Shown here: one piece after another, positions 23,248 to 31,607 of the stretch
How positions within the stretch are numbered: position 1 is the stretch's first letter
How the letters are laid out: every line of letters starts with the position of its first letter
NCBI RefSeq assembly: GCF_001298265.1
Contig: NZ_LGSZ01000095.1
Coordinates: 1-64,000 of the forward strand
DNA: 64,000 nucleotides
Origin: Allobosea vaviloviae
GTDB lineage: Bacteria; Pseudomonadota; Alphaproteobacteria; Rhizobiales; Beijerinckiaceae
Reading direction: 5' to 3'
Notes under the pieces: model-generated
Told to the model about the DNA's origin: nothing
The model's database searches: none
The model's input: the letters and a program-made list of their open reading frames with translations, nothing else
Translations under genes and position numbers: made by a program

Positions 23248-24189
23248 TCACCCCTTCGCCAGCAGCTCCTTCCGCAGCATGCAATGCACGCCCTTGTGCT
23301 GGTTCACCGTCTGGGTGACGCGCAGATCGGCCGCCATCGAGCACAGGGCATAGGCCTGTTCGCGGGTGATGCCGGTGCGCTCGACGATCAGCACGATCAT
23401 GTCGCGCAGCGCCTTCTCGGCGCAGCGGTCGAGATCGGGGTCCATGCCGCAGGTGATGACATGGGTCGGCGTCTCCGCGCGGGGATAGGTGAAGTGCAGG
23501 TCCTTGCGCACGGTCAGCTTGAACGTGCCCGACAGCGCGGTCTCGATCGCGGTGACGTTGACCTCGCCGTCGCCCTGCACGCCATGGCCGTCGCCGACCG
23601 AGAACAGCGCGCCGGGCACGAACACCGGCAGATAGAGCGTCGTGCCGGCGACCAGCTCCTTGTTGTCAAGATTGCCGCCGAAGGCGCGCGGGATGATCGA
23701 GGTGCAGCGCCCCCATTCCAGCGGCGGCGCCACGCCCATCACGCCGAAGAACGGCGCCAGCGGCAATTCCAGACCCCAGGGCATCGTGCCGACCATGCGG
23801 GTGGAATCGAGCGGGATGTTCATCAGGTGGAAATGCGGGAAGTCGTCGGGCAGCGTGCCGGCGAGCGGCCGGTTGAGGTTGTAGCCCCAGTCCTGCCGCA
23901 GCGAGACGGATTCGATGTCGACCTGCAGCACGTCGCCGGGCCAGGCGCCTTCGACCGAGACGGCGCCCGTCAGGATATGCGGGCCGAAGGGCGGGCCCTT
24001 CTGCGCGGCATGAATCGCATGCAGCTCGGGCGGGACATGGAAGCCGGCGGGCGGCAGGGTCTCGAGCGTGCCGCTGACGGATTCGATCGTGACGCTCTCG
24101 CCGCTGGCGATGGTCAGCGCGGGGGCGACGCGGGCATCGAAATAGCCCCAGTGACAGGTTTCCGGTGAGGCTTTCAGGTGATGGGTCAT
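23248..24189 (-). CDS. fmdA: Acetamidase/formamidase family protein (FmdA type)
   Basis: A 313-residue hydrolase of the FmdA_AmdA family that releases ammonia from formamide, acetamide or similar short amides in the cytosol. Typical segments are CHWGYFDA near the N-terminus, PHILTGAVSVEGAWPGDVLQVDI, PLAPFFGVMGVAP, RAFGGNLDNKEL, LPVFVPGALFSVGDGHGVQGDGEV, and ATDLRVTQTVN-like MAADLRVTQTVNQHKGVHC at the end. The start at 24189 (ATGACCCATCAC) matches the family N-terminus. It is convergent with gmaS and divergent from the LOG gene. Formamide could come from N-heterocycle breakdown encoded further right; that is speculation. Confidence 0.9.
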   Translation of the reverse strand: MTHHLKASPETCHWGYFDARVAPALTIASGESVTIESVSGTLETLPPAGFHVPPELHAIHAAQKGPPFGPHILTGAVSVEGAWPGDVLQVDIESVSLRQDWGYNLNRPLAGTLPDDFPHFHLMNIPLDSTRMVGTMPWGLELPLAPFFGVMGVAPPLEWGRCTSIIPRAFGGNLDNKELVAGTTLYLPVFVPGALFSVGDGHGVQGDGEVNVTAIETALSGTFKLTVRKDLHFTYPRAETPTHVITCGMDPDLDRCAEKALRDMIVLIVERTGITREQAYALCSMAADLRVTQTVNQHKGVHCMLRKELLAKG

Positions 24190-24339
24190 GATCCGTCCGT
24201 GGCGGCTGTCGCGTGAGGATGGGCTGCGGGCGCTTCGCCTGTCGAGTGCAAATTTCGTGCGCTGCGGCGGTCGGCCTCTTGCCTTGGCCGGCGAGACGTT
24301 GCGAGTTGACGGCTCTGCCGACGCCAACCCGAGACCACG

Positions 24340-24918
24340 ATGCCAAGAGACCTGACCGCCATCGCCCTGTTCTGCGGCTCCAACACCGGCCATGGCGAGG
24401 CCTATCGCGAAGCCGCAACCGCGCTCGGCGCCGAGATCGGCCGACGCGGCCTGACGCTGGTCTATGGCGGCACGCATAAGGGCTTGATGGGCATCGTCGC
24501 CGATGCGGTGCTGGCTCAAGGCGGCGCGGTGCATGGCGTGATCACGCGAAGGCTCGCCGATCTCGGCCACCTCCACGAGAGCCTGACCCGCCACGAGATC
24601 GTCGACGGTATGCGGGCGCGGAAAGAACGCATGGCCGATCTCGCCGACGGCTTCGTCGCCATGCCCGGCGGGATCGGCACGCTCGAGGAGTTCATGGAGG
24701 CCTGGACGCTGAACCAGCTCGGCGACATGGACAAGCCGGCCGGACTCTTCGACGTTGCCGGCTACTACCAGCCCTTCATGGGCTTCATCGACCATATGAT
24801 CGCGCAGGGCTTCCTGCCGCCGGCGCATCGGGATGGCATCGTGGCCGATGCCGATCCGGCCCGCCTGCTCGACGGGCTGATCGCCTTCGAGCGCGTCACC
24901 GTGCCGAAATGGCTGTAG
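24340..24918 (+). CDS. LOG-family Rossmann-fold protein (nucleoside 5'-monophosphate phosphoribohydrolase type)
   Basis: A 192-residue TIGR00730/LOG family protein. Characterised members cleave cytokinin riboside monophosphates or AMP to base and ribose 5-phosphate. The two signatures are present: VYGGTHKGLMG (about 44-54) and the catalytic MPGGIGTLEEF (about 107-117), with SNTGHGEAYREAA at the start. It is a single gene, divergent from the amidase. The physiological substrate is unknown; in bacteria these proteins are often nucleotide housekeeping enzymes. Confidence 0.9.
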   Translation: MPRDLTAIALFCGSNTGHGEAYREAATALGAEIGRRGLTLVYGGTHKGLMGIVADAVLAQGGAVHGVITRRLADLGHLHESLTRHEIVDGMRARKERMADLADGFVAMPGGIGTLEEFMEAWTLNQLGDMDKPAGLFDVAGYYQPFMGFIDHMIAQGFLPPAHRDGIVADADPARLLDGLIAFERVTVPKWL

Positions 24919-24938
24919 ATCGAAGGCGAGGCCGTTTC

Positions 24939-25020
24939 CGTCATTGCGAGTATAGCGAAGCGATCCAGAGCGGCAGCGCTCTACGCCCCCCTGGATTGCT
25001 TCGCTGCGCTCGCAATGACG
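24939..25020. repeat. Palindromic intergenic repeat, CGTCATTGCGAG type
   Basis: CGTCATTGCGAG at the left and CTCGCAATGACG at the right end form a long inverted repeat with inner complementary blocks (GCGAAGCGATCCAG / CTGGATTGCTTCGC). The same element recurs at 53699-53779. It lies between the convergent LOG and LysR genes and may act as a bidirectional terminator. Confidence 0.85.
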
Positions 25021-25037
25021 CGTCGTGACAGCGCGGG

Positions 25038-25940
25038 TCAGGCGTTGCTCTCCAGCTTCCGCGCCAATTGCTCGGCGAACTTCGCCGCCGCCACCGGCAG
25101 CGAGCGGCCGTGCAGTTGCCCCATCGCGAAACGGGCTGGCGCGATGTCGCGCGGATCGATCGGCCGCGAGATCAGCCCGTCGCGTTCCTTGAGGTTGCTC
25201 GGTGCGCCGATCTCGATCTGGAAGGTGATCGCATTTTCGAAGCGCACATAATTGCGCAGGAACTCGAAGGAGTTGGATTCGACCACCGGCGACATCCGGA
25301 ATGAGCTGCGCGCCAGCGCCTCCTCCAGCAACTGCCGCCCGCCATAGCCCTTGTCGGGCAGAGCCAGCGGATAATCGGCGCAGTCGCGCAGGCGCAATGA
25401 GCCCTCTCCGGCGAGCGGATGGTCGTGGCGCATGATCGCGACGATGCGCTGCTCGGCCGAGGCGACGACCTGGAAACCCGCCATCGCCGACATCCGGAAG
25501 ATCAGCGCGAGATCGACCTCATAGGCGACGAGTGCCCGCAAGGCCTCGCTGTGGACGGCGACGCGCACGTCGAATTCCACGATCGGGAAGGCCCGCCGGT
25601 AGGAGGCGATTTCGACGGGCAGGAAGTCATGGGCCAGCGCATGGCTGCAGGCGATCGAGACCGTGCCGCGCCGGAAGCCCGACAGGTCCTCGATCTGCGA
25701 GCGCACCCGGCCGATATCGGCGAGCTGGCTGCGGATATGCCGGATCAGCAATTCGCCGGCGGCGTTCAGCCTGACCCCGCGCGGCAAACGCTCGAAGATC
25801 TTGGTGCCGAGCTCCTCCTCGATGTCCTGCACGCGCCGGTTCAGGGCCGATGCGGTGATGTTCAGCCGCTCGGCCGCCTTGCGGATCGAACCGACGCGGG
25901 CGACCTCGTCGATATAGGTGAGCAGGCGCAGATGCTTCAC
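25038..25940 (-). CDS. LysR-family transcriptional regulator
   Basis: A 300-residue LysR regulator: helix-turn-helix at about 1-60 (LLTYIDEVARVGSIRKAAERLNITASALNRRVQDIEEELG) followed by a periplasmic-binding-like effector domain (SIACSHALAHDFLPVEIASYRRAFP ... ARSSFRMSPVVESNSFEFLRNYV). GTG at 25940 gives the usual family N-terminus (KHLRLLTYIDE) with AGGA upstream; ATG at 26006 would add 22 residues without a ribosome site. It is divergent from the first NMT1-type binding protein gene, the classic position of a LysR controlling that catabolic operon. Confidence 0.9.
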   Translation of the reverse strand: MKHLRLLTYIDEVARVGSIRKAAERLNITASALNRRVQDIEEELGTKIFERLPRGVRLNAAGELLIRHIRSQLADIGRVRSQIEDLSGFRRGTVSIACSHALAHDFLPVEIASYRRAFPIVEFDVRVAVHSEALRALVAYEVDLALIFRMSAMAGFQVVASAEQRIVAIMRHDHPLAGEGSLRLRDCADYPLALPDKGYGGRQLLEEALARSSFRMSPVVESNSFEFLRNYVRFENAITFQIEIGAPSNLKERDGLISRPIDPRDIAPARFAMGQLHGRSLPVAAAKFAEQLARKLESNA

Positions 25941-26082
25941 GGCGCGATCCTCATGAGCGATGCGTTTTTCGAACAGCTCCGGCAAGAAGTCAGCACAAGA
26001 CGGCATCGGTCAACCCGGCATAGGCTTCATCCATGGCAGCGGCAGAGGGCCGCGCAAGCAGCAGGCATGGGAGAGACCGCAG

Positions 26083-27132
26083 ATGACGGGGATCAGCAGA
26101 CGCCGTTTCAGCCTTGCCGCCGGTGCGGCGGCCCTGGTCTCCGCCCTGCCGCGCCCGGCGCTGGCGCAGACGCCGACCAAGCTCAAGATGATCCTGAACT
26201 GGCGCTATCAGGGGCCGCAGGGCTGGTTCTTCCTGGCCGAGGATCGCGGCTATTTCCGCGCCGAAGGCCTGGAAATCACCATGGATCAGGGCAATGGCTC
26301 GGGCGCCGCCGTCGGCTCGGTCGCCTCGGGCTCCTATGATCTCGGCTTCGGCGACATCAACGCACTGATCCAGCTCGTGGCGAAAAGCCAGATCGGGGCC
26401 GCCACGCCGCTGGCGATCTCGGCGACCTATAACCGTCCGCCCTTCACCATCGCGGTCAAGGCTGACGGCCCGATCAAGACGCCCAAGGATCTCGAAGGCC
26501 GCACGCTCGGCGGCCCGGCCAATGATGGCGCGCTGAAGCTCTTCCCGGCTTTCGCCAAGCTCGCTGGCATCGACGCTTCCAAGGTCAACATCACCAACAT
26601 GCAGCCCAATCTGCGCGAGCAGATGCTGCAGCGCGGCCAGGTCGACGGTGTCTTCGGCTTCGTCAACACCATCGCCTTCTCGGCCAAGCTCGTTGGCATC
26701 GACCCCAACAAGGACTTCCGCTTCATCAATTTCGGCGACTACGGCATGGACCTCTACTCCAACGCCATGATCGCCTCGCGCAAGCTCGCGACCGAGAACC
26801 CCAACGCGCTGAAAGGCCTGCTGCGGGCGATCGATCGCGGCATCAAGGATACGCTCAAGGATAACGACGCTGCGATCGAGGCCGTCGCCAGGCGCGAGCC
26901 GCTGATCAACAAGGCGATCGAGAAGGAACGCCTGATCGCGACGCTGGCCTCCGAGATGAGCCATCCCGAGGCGGCCAAGATCGGGCTCGGCGATGTCGAC
27001 GACGCGCGTTTCAAGAAGTCGATCGCCATCGTCGTCGAGGCAGACGGCCTGCCGCGGATGCCGGCCCCCGACGAGATCTTCAGCCGCGCCTTCCTGCCGC
27101 CCCTGGCCGACCGCATCACCAAGCTGGGGTGA
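26083..27132 (+). CDS. ABC transporter substrate-binding protein, NMT1/THI5 type (first copy)
   Basis: A 349-residue periplasmic binding protein. The N-terminal SRRRFSLAAG followed by a hydrophobic stretch and ALAQ is a twin-arginine signal peptide. The mature part starts KLKMILNWRYQGPQGWFFLAEDRGYFRAEGL and has IKTPKDLEGRTLG and YGMDLYSNAMIA, the pattern of NMT1/THI5-like proteins that bind pyrimidines, taurine or related small molecules. A GGGAGAG site precedes ATG 26083. It is clearly paralogous to the binding protein at 31608. It shares the island's single ATPase/permease pair, so the two may feed different ligands to one pore. Confidence 0.9.
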   Translation: MTGISRRRFSLAAGAAALVSALPRPALAQTPTKLKMILNWRYQGPQGWFFLAEDRGYFRAEGLEITMDQGNGSGAAVGSVASGSYDLGFGDINALIQLVAKSQIGAATPLAISATYNRPPFTIAVKADGPIKTPKDLEGRTLGGPANDGALKLFPAFAKLAGIDASKVNITNMQPNLREQMLQRGQVDGVFGFVNTIAFSAKLVGIDPNKDFRFINFGDYGMDLYSNAMIASRKLATENPNALKGLLRAIDRGIKDTLKDNDAAIEAVARREPLINKAIEKERLIATLASEMSHPEAAKIGLGDVDDARFKKSIAIVVEADGLPRMPAPDEIFSRAFLPPLADRITKLG

Positions 27133-27140
27133 ACCTCACC

Positions 27141-27261
27141 GTCATTCCGGGGCTCGCGCAGCGAGAACCCGGAACCCACGACCGGGTGAGCCCAGAGGCG
27201 GGAAGGTCGTGTCCCCTCCCGTGGGTTCCGGGTTCGCCCCTGCGGGGCGCCCCGGAATGAC
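27141..27261. repeat. Palindromic intergenic repeat, GTCATTCCGG...CCGGAATGAC
   Basis: A roughly 120-bp element between the binding protein and the SDR gene. Its ends GTCATTCCGGGG and CCCCGGAATGAC, and inner blocks ACCCGGAACCCACG and CGTGGGTTCCGGGT, are complementary, giving a long near-perfect hairpin. It may uncouple the two halves of the operon. Confidence 0.85.
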
Positions 27262-27314
27262 AACTGAAATCACTGAGCGACGACAGCGCCCATTCTGATG
27301 CCGAGAACATACGC

Positions 27315-28109
27315 ATGGATCTGAACCTCACAGGCCGCGTCGCGGTCATCACCGGCCCGGCCAAGGGCATGGGCGCCGCCGTCACCCGGGCCTTCGCCAC
27401 TGAGGGCTGCAGGCTCGCTTTGATCGGCCGCGACGTCGCGGCGATCGAGCCGGTCGCGGCCGAGGTGCGGGCGAAGGGCGCGGAAGCGATCGTGATCGCC
27501 TGCGACATCACCAAGGGCAGCGACTGCGAGGCGGCCATCGCACAGACGCTGACCGAATTCGGCGGGCGCATCGACATCCTCGTCAACGTCGCCGGCGGCT
27601 CGGGGCCGATCGGCAAGACCGGCTGGGAGACCACGGAGGACGAGTTCGACGAGATCGTCGATCTCAACATGCGCGGCTGCTTCAACACCATGCGCGCCTG
27701 CCTGCCGGCGATGATCGCGCAGCAGGGCGGCAAGATCGTCAATGTCGGCGGCACCTTCGGCATGCGCGGGCGGGCCGGGCGCATGGCCTATTCGGCTTCA
27801 AAGTGGGGACTGCGCGGCATCACCAAGAGCTTCGCGCTCGAGGCCGGCCCCTATGGCATCAACGTCAACTGCGTCGCGCCGGGCATGGTCGACGGGCCGC
27901 GCTTCCGCGGCAAGGTCGTGCCGGAGATGGCCCGGCGCCTCGGCATCTCGGAAGAGGCCGCCTTCGAGAAGCACGCGGCCGATTATGCGCTGAAGCGCGT
28001 CTCGACCGATGAGGACGTGGCCAATGCCTGCCTCTTCCTCGCCTCCGACGTTTCCCGCCAGATCACCGGCGTCGACCTGCCGGTCGATGGCGGCTGGGCC
28101 ATGCTGTGA
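27315..28109 (+). CDS. Short-chain dehydrogenase/reductase
   Basis: A 264-residue classical SDR, NAD(P)-dependent. The cofactor motif is TGPAKGMG (about 14-21), NVAGG replaces the usual NNAG, and the catalytic YSASK lies near residue 159, with the C-terminal QITGVDLPVDGGW typical of the family. The stop overlaps the start of the next gene (GTGA), so it is part of the same message as the cyclic amidohydrolase. Its substrate is probably an intermediate of the pathway encoded by this island; the sequence does not identify it. Confidence 0.92.
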   Translation: MDLNLTGRVAVITGPAKGMGAAVTRAFATEGCRLALIGRDVAAIEPVAAEVRAKGAEAIVIACDITKGSDCEAAIAQTLTEFGGRIDILVNVAGGSGPIGKTGWETTEDEFDEIVDLNMRGCFNTMRACLPAMIAQQGGKIVNVGGTFGMRGRAGRMAYSASKWGLRGITKSFALEAGPYGINVNCVAPGMVDGPRFRGKVVPEMARRLGISEEAAFEKHAADYALKRVSTDEDVANACLFLASDVSRQITGVDLPVDGGWAML

Positions 28110-29572
28110 GCGCCCCGATGAGCGAGACGCCCTTCATCGCCGATCTCGTCCTGACTGGCGGCACGGTCGTCAGCGGCAAGACGCGCTACCGCGCCGATGT
28201 CGCGATCAAGGACGGGCTGATCGCGCTCGTTGGCTCACCCGCCGCGATGCCGGCCGCCCGCGAGACCGTCGACGTCACCGGCCAATTCCTGCTGCCCGGC
28301 GCCATCGACGTGCACGTCCATTTCCGCGAGCCCGGCTACACCCACAAGGAAGACTGGCGCACCGGCAGCGCGGCGGCCGCGATGGGCGGCACCACCACCG
28401 TCTTCGAGATGCCCAACACCAACCCGCCGACGCGCTCGGTCAAGGAGCTGCGCCAGAAGCAGGAGGCTGCCGCCAAGGCCCATGTCGATTACGGCATCTA
28501 CGGCCTGCTGGCAGAAGACAATATCGACGAGCTCCAGGGCCTGATCGACGGCGGCGTCAACGCCTTCAAATGCTTCATGGGCAACACCTTCGGCAATCTG
28601 CCCTCGCCCTCGACGGGGGCGATGCTGGAGGGCTTCGAGATCATCGCGCCCTCGGGCCTGCGCATCTCGCTCCATGCCGAGACGGCCTCGATCATGGCCT
28701 GGCGCCAGAAGCGGCTGATGGAGGCGGGACGTAACGACCCGCTCGCCCATATCGCCGCGCGCCCGGCGATCGTCGCGGCCGAGGCCGTCTCCCGCGCGGC
28801 GGAACTGGCGGAATGGACCGGCGCGCGCATCCATATCCTGCACATCTCCTCGGCTGCCGAACTGCGCCCGCTCGCCGCCGCCAAGGCGCGCGGCGTCGAG
28901 ATCACCGGCGAGACTTGCCCCTGCTATCTCCTGCTCGACTCGCGCGACTATGCGCGGCTCGGTTCGATCATCCGGGTCAACCCGCCGGTGCGCGAGGCCT
29001 CGGATTCGGAAGCGATCTGGGCGGCGCTGCAATCGGGCGTCATCGACATGATCGCGACCGACCACGCGCCCCATACGGTCGAGGAGAAGACCAGGGACGT
29101 GATCTGGCAGGCCGATTGCGGCTTCCCCGGCGTCGAGACGCAGATGCCGCTGATGCTGAACGAGGTCTCGAAAGGCCGCATGACGCTCGAGCACTACGTC
29201 GCGATCTCGGCCGAGAACCCGGCGAAGTCCTTCGGGCTCTGGCCGCATAAGGGCCGCATCGAGACCGGCGCCCATGCCGACATCGCCGTCGTCGACATGA
29301 ACAGGACCGAGACGATCCGAGCGGAAGCCCTGCACTCGCGCGGCAAGATCACGCCCTTCGAGGGCGTCAGCGTCACCGGCGTCCCCATCCACACGCTGGT
29401 GCGGGGCCGCTTCGTCCAGCGCGACCGCAAGCTCGTCCCCGAGACCAGCGGCTGGGGCCGGCAGGTCACGTCGATCCAGGCGATGCCGAAACCCACCATT
29501 CGCAACGCCGACCAGACCCTGGCCGCCTCTTTGCAAGCGCCTGCCATCACCGCAGAGGGAGCCGGGCCGTGA
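28106..29572 (+). CDS. Cyclic amidohydrolase, dihydroorotase/allantoinase/hydantoinase type (first copy)
   Basis: A 488-residue metal-dependent hydrolase that opens cyclic amide or ureide rings. Metal ligands are His70 and His72 in DVHVHFREPG, the carboxylated Lys155 in FKCFMG, and the DHAPH motif; EMPNTNPPT and NPPVRE are shared by dihydroorotases and allantoinases. A GTG start at 28106 overlaps the SDR stop; ATG 28118 is a possible alternative. It is not a pyrimidine-biosynthesis pyrC by context, lying among ABC uptake and other amidohydrolase genes. The second copy at 36687 shares the REPG-x2-HKE-x-W signature. Substrate uncertain: allantoin, hydantoin or dihydropyrimidine-like. Confidence 0.88.
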   Translation: MSAPMSETPFIADLVLTGGTVVSGKTRYRADVAIKDGLIALVGSPAAMPAARETVDVTGQFLLPGAIDVHVHFREPGYTHKEDWRTGSAAAAMGGTTTVFEMPNTNPPTRSVKELRQKQEAAAKAHVDYGIYGLLAEDNIDELQGLIDGGVNAFKCFMGNTFGNLPSPSTGAMLEGFEIIAPSGLRISLHAETASIMAWRQKRLMEAGRNDPLAHIAARPAIVAAEAVSRAAELAEWTGARIHILHISSAAELRPLAAAKARGVEITGETCPCYLLLDSRDYARLGSIIRVNPPVREASDSEAIWAALQSGVIDMIATDHAPHTVEEKTRDVIWQADCGFPGVETQMPLMLNEVSKGRMTLEHYVAISAENPAKSFGLWPHKGRIETGAHADIAVVDMNRTETIRAEALHSRGKITPFEGVSVTGVPIHTLVRGRFVQRDRKLVPETSGWGRQVTSIQAMPKPTIRNADQTLAASLQAPAITAEGAGP

Positions 29573-30438
29573 ACGCCGCCGTCACCGATATCAGGCAGGG
29601 CACCGCGACGCCCGCGCCAACCTTCATCGAGTTCCAGGACGCCTCGATCACCTATGGCCGCGGCGCCAGGGCGGTCCAGGCGCTGGCACCGACCTCGCTC
29701 AAGATCGGGGAGGGCGAATTCGTCGCGCTCGTCGGCCCGTCGGGCTGCGGCAAGTCGACGATCCTCAAGATGGTCGGCGAATTGCTGGCTCCCTCGACCG
29801 GCCATGTCTTCGTCGCCGGCCGCGAGATCGGCGCGACGCCGATCCGCATCGGCATGGCCTATCAGAACCCCACGCTGCTGCCCTGGCTCAACATCCGCGA
29901 CAACGTCATGCTGCCGCTGAAGATCGTGCCGCCCTTCCGGCAGGGTTATCGCGCCAAGCGCAAGACCGAATATCGCGACCGCGTCGAGGCCTTGCTCGAC
30001 CAGGTGGGGTTGGGCGGCTTCGGCGACAAATTTCCCTGGCAGCTTTCGGGCGGCATGATGCAGCGCGCCAATCTCTGCCGCGCCCTGATCCACGACCCCG
30101 ATCTCCTGCTGCTGGACGAGCCCTTCGGGGCGCTTGACCAGTTCACCCGCGAGGAGCTCTGGGCGATCATGCAGGATCTCTGGCTCTCCAAGAAGCTGAC
30201 CGTGCTTCTGGTCACGCATGATCTAAAAGAAGCCGCCTATCTCGCCGACCGCATCTGCGTGATGAGCGCAAGGCCCGGCCGCATCCTCGACGATTCGCCC
30301 GTCGCGATCGCGCGCCCGCGCACCATCGACATGACCTTCGAGCCCGATTTCGTCGCGCTGAACCAGCGCCTGCGGGCGATGATCGTCGGCGCACGCGGCG
30401 GCACCGGCATCGTCAGCCATCCCCCGAAACCGGTCTGA
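29569..30438 (+). CDS. ABC transporter ATP-binding protein, NitT/TauT type
   Basis: A 289-residue ATPase of the nitrate/sulfonate/taurine import group. Walker A is GPSGCGKST (about 56-64), the signature is LSGGMMQR, Walker B is LLLLDEPFG, and the switch His is in VTHDLKEA. GTG start at 29569 overlaps the stop of the cyclic amidohydrolase, coupling enzyme and transporter. It works with the permease at 30623 and the two NMT1-type binding proteins. Confidence 0.93.
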   Translation: MNAAVTDIRQGTATPAPTFIEFQDASITYGRGARAVQALAPTSLKIGEGEFVALVGPSGCGKSTILKMVGELLAPSTGHVFVAGREIGATPIRIGMAYQNPTLLPWLNIRDNVMLPLKIVPPFRQGYRAKRKTEYRDRVEALLDQVGLGGFGDKFPWQLSGGMMQRANLCRALIHDPDLLLLDEPFGALDQFTREELWAIMQDLWLSKKLTVLLVTHDLKEAAYLADRICVMSARPGRILDDSPVAIARPRTIDMTFEPDFVALNQRLRAMIVGARGGTGIVSHPPKPV

Positions 30439-30473
30439 GGAGGAATGTGATGAAGCGCCAGTCTCACCCTCCA

Positions 30474-30575
30474 CGTCATCCCGGACAAGCGGCGCAACCG
30501 CGCCGATCCGGGATCCATTCCGGAACGGTTCAGGCATGGATCCCGGGTCTTCGCTTCACTTCGCCCGGGATGACG
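30474..30575. repeat. Palindromic intergenic repeat, CGTCATCCCGG type, copy 1
   Basis: Bounded by CGTCATCCCG and CGGGATGACG, with an inner GGGATCCATTCC / GGCATGGATCCC pair. It is almost identical over much of its length to the copy at 31431, in the same orientation. It sits between ATPase and permease genes. Confidence 0.88.
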
Positions 30576-30622
30576 GCGTGCTTGTCCGGCGTCTTCGAGG
30601 CACTCACGAAGGAAAGCCTCTG

Positions 30623-31405
30623 ATGGAACGTCTCGGCGAGATCATCCGCGAGAAGGGCGCCTCAACCGCGCTCATCATCGGCGTCTTCGTGTTCTGGGAG
30701 CTGTTCTGCCTGATGGCGGGCATCTCCGACATCCTGCTGCCGCGCCCGACGCAGATCATCCAAGCGCTGATCCAGTACTGGCCGGCGATCTGGCCGCACA
30801 CCTGGCAGACGCTCTACACGACCATTGTCGGCTTCAGCATCGGCGTGGCGATCGGCCTGCTGCTGGGCATCCTGATCGGCTCGTCAAAGCTCGCCTACGA
30901 CACCGCCTATCCCCTGCTGGTCGGCTTCTCCTCGATCCCCAAGGTCGCGGTCGTGCCGATCTTCGTGCTCTGGTACGGCGCGGGCACCGTGCCGGCGATC
31001 CTCACCGCCATGATCATCTGCATCTTCCCGATCGTGGTGAACGTCGCGACCGGCATCGCCACCGTCGAGCCCGAGCTCGAGGACGTGATGAAGACGCTGA
31101 AGGCGTCGAAATGGGACATCCTCTGGAATGTCAGCCTGCCGCGCGCGATGCCCTATTTCTTCGCCGCGCTGAAGGTCGCGATCACGCTCGCCTTCGTTGG
31201 TTCGGTGGTGGCGGAGACAGTCGCCTCCAACCGGGGCATCGGCAACATGATGATGATCGCTTCATCCAGCTTCAACGTGCCGCTCGTCTTCGCCGGGCTC
31301 TTCGTCCTCGCCGGCCTGGGTGTCGCCCTCTACGTCCTGTTCTCGCTGATCGAACGGCGCGTCACCGGCTGGGCCCACCGCAAGACCGATCTCGCGGCGG
31401 GTTGA
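30623..31405 (+). CDS. ABC transporter permease, NitT/TauT type
   Basis: A 260-residue inner-membrane permease with about six predicted membrane helices: ALIIGVFVFWELFCLMAGI, TTIVGFSIGVAIGLLLGILIG, AVVPIFVLWYGAGTVPAIL, ICIFPIVVNVATGIA, VAITLAFVGSVVAETVA and VFAGLFVLAGLGVALYVLF. The coupling EAA-type loop is at TLKASKWDILWNVSLPRAMPYFF. ATG 30623 is chosen because GAAGGAAAG precedes it; longer in-frame starts would read through the palindromic repeat. It is bracketed by two copies of that repeat. Confidence 0.92.
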   Translation: MERLGEIIREKGASTALIIGVFVFWELFCLMAGISDILLPRPTQIIQALIQYWPAIWPHTWQTLYTTIVGFSIGVAIGLLLGILIGSSKLAYDTAYPLLVGFSSIPKVAVVPIFVLWYGAGTVPAILTAMIICIFPIVVNVATGIATVEPELEDVMKTLKASKWDILWNVSLPRAMPYFFAALKVAITLAFVGSVVAETVASNRGIGNMMMIASSSFNVPLVFAGLFVLAGLGVALYVLFSLIERRVTGWAHRKTDLAAG

Positions 31406-31430
31406 GCGATGTCCTTCACCACACCCACCG

Positions 31431-31545
31431 CGTCATCCCGGACAAGCCGCGTCAGCGGCACCGATTCGGGATCCATTCCGGAGCCTTTCCGATCGGGGTT
31501 CAGGCATGGATCCCGGGTCTTCGCTTCGCTGCGCCCGGGATGACG
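31431..31545. repeat. Palindromic intergenic repeat, CGTCATCCCGG type, copy 2
   Basis: Same element as at 30474: CGTCATCCCG at the left, CGGGATGACG at the right, with CAGGCATGGATCCCGGGTCT inside matching copy 1. It lies between the permease and the second binding protein, so the permease gene is flanked by direct copies. Confidence 0.88.
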
Positions 31546-31607
31546 TCGCGGTGCTTGAACGTTCGTCCAGCAGCATTCCGGGCCTGCCACCCTCACAGGA
31601 GAGATTC

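Noticed and set aside
28106..29572. Pyrimidine-biosynthesis dihydroorotase pyrC
   Set aside because: Motifs fit the broad class, but the gene is coupled to an SDR and an ABC ATPase and a second similar gene follows, so a catabolic cyclic amidohydrolase is preferred.
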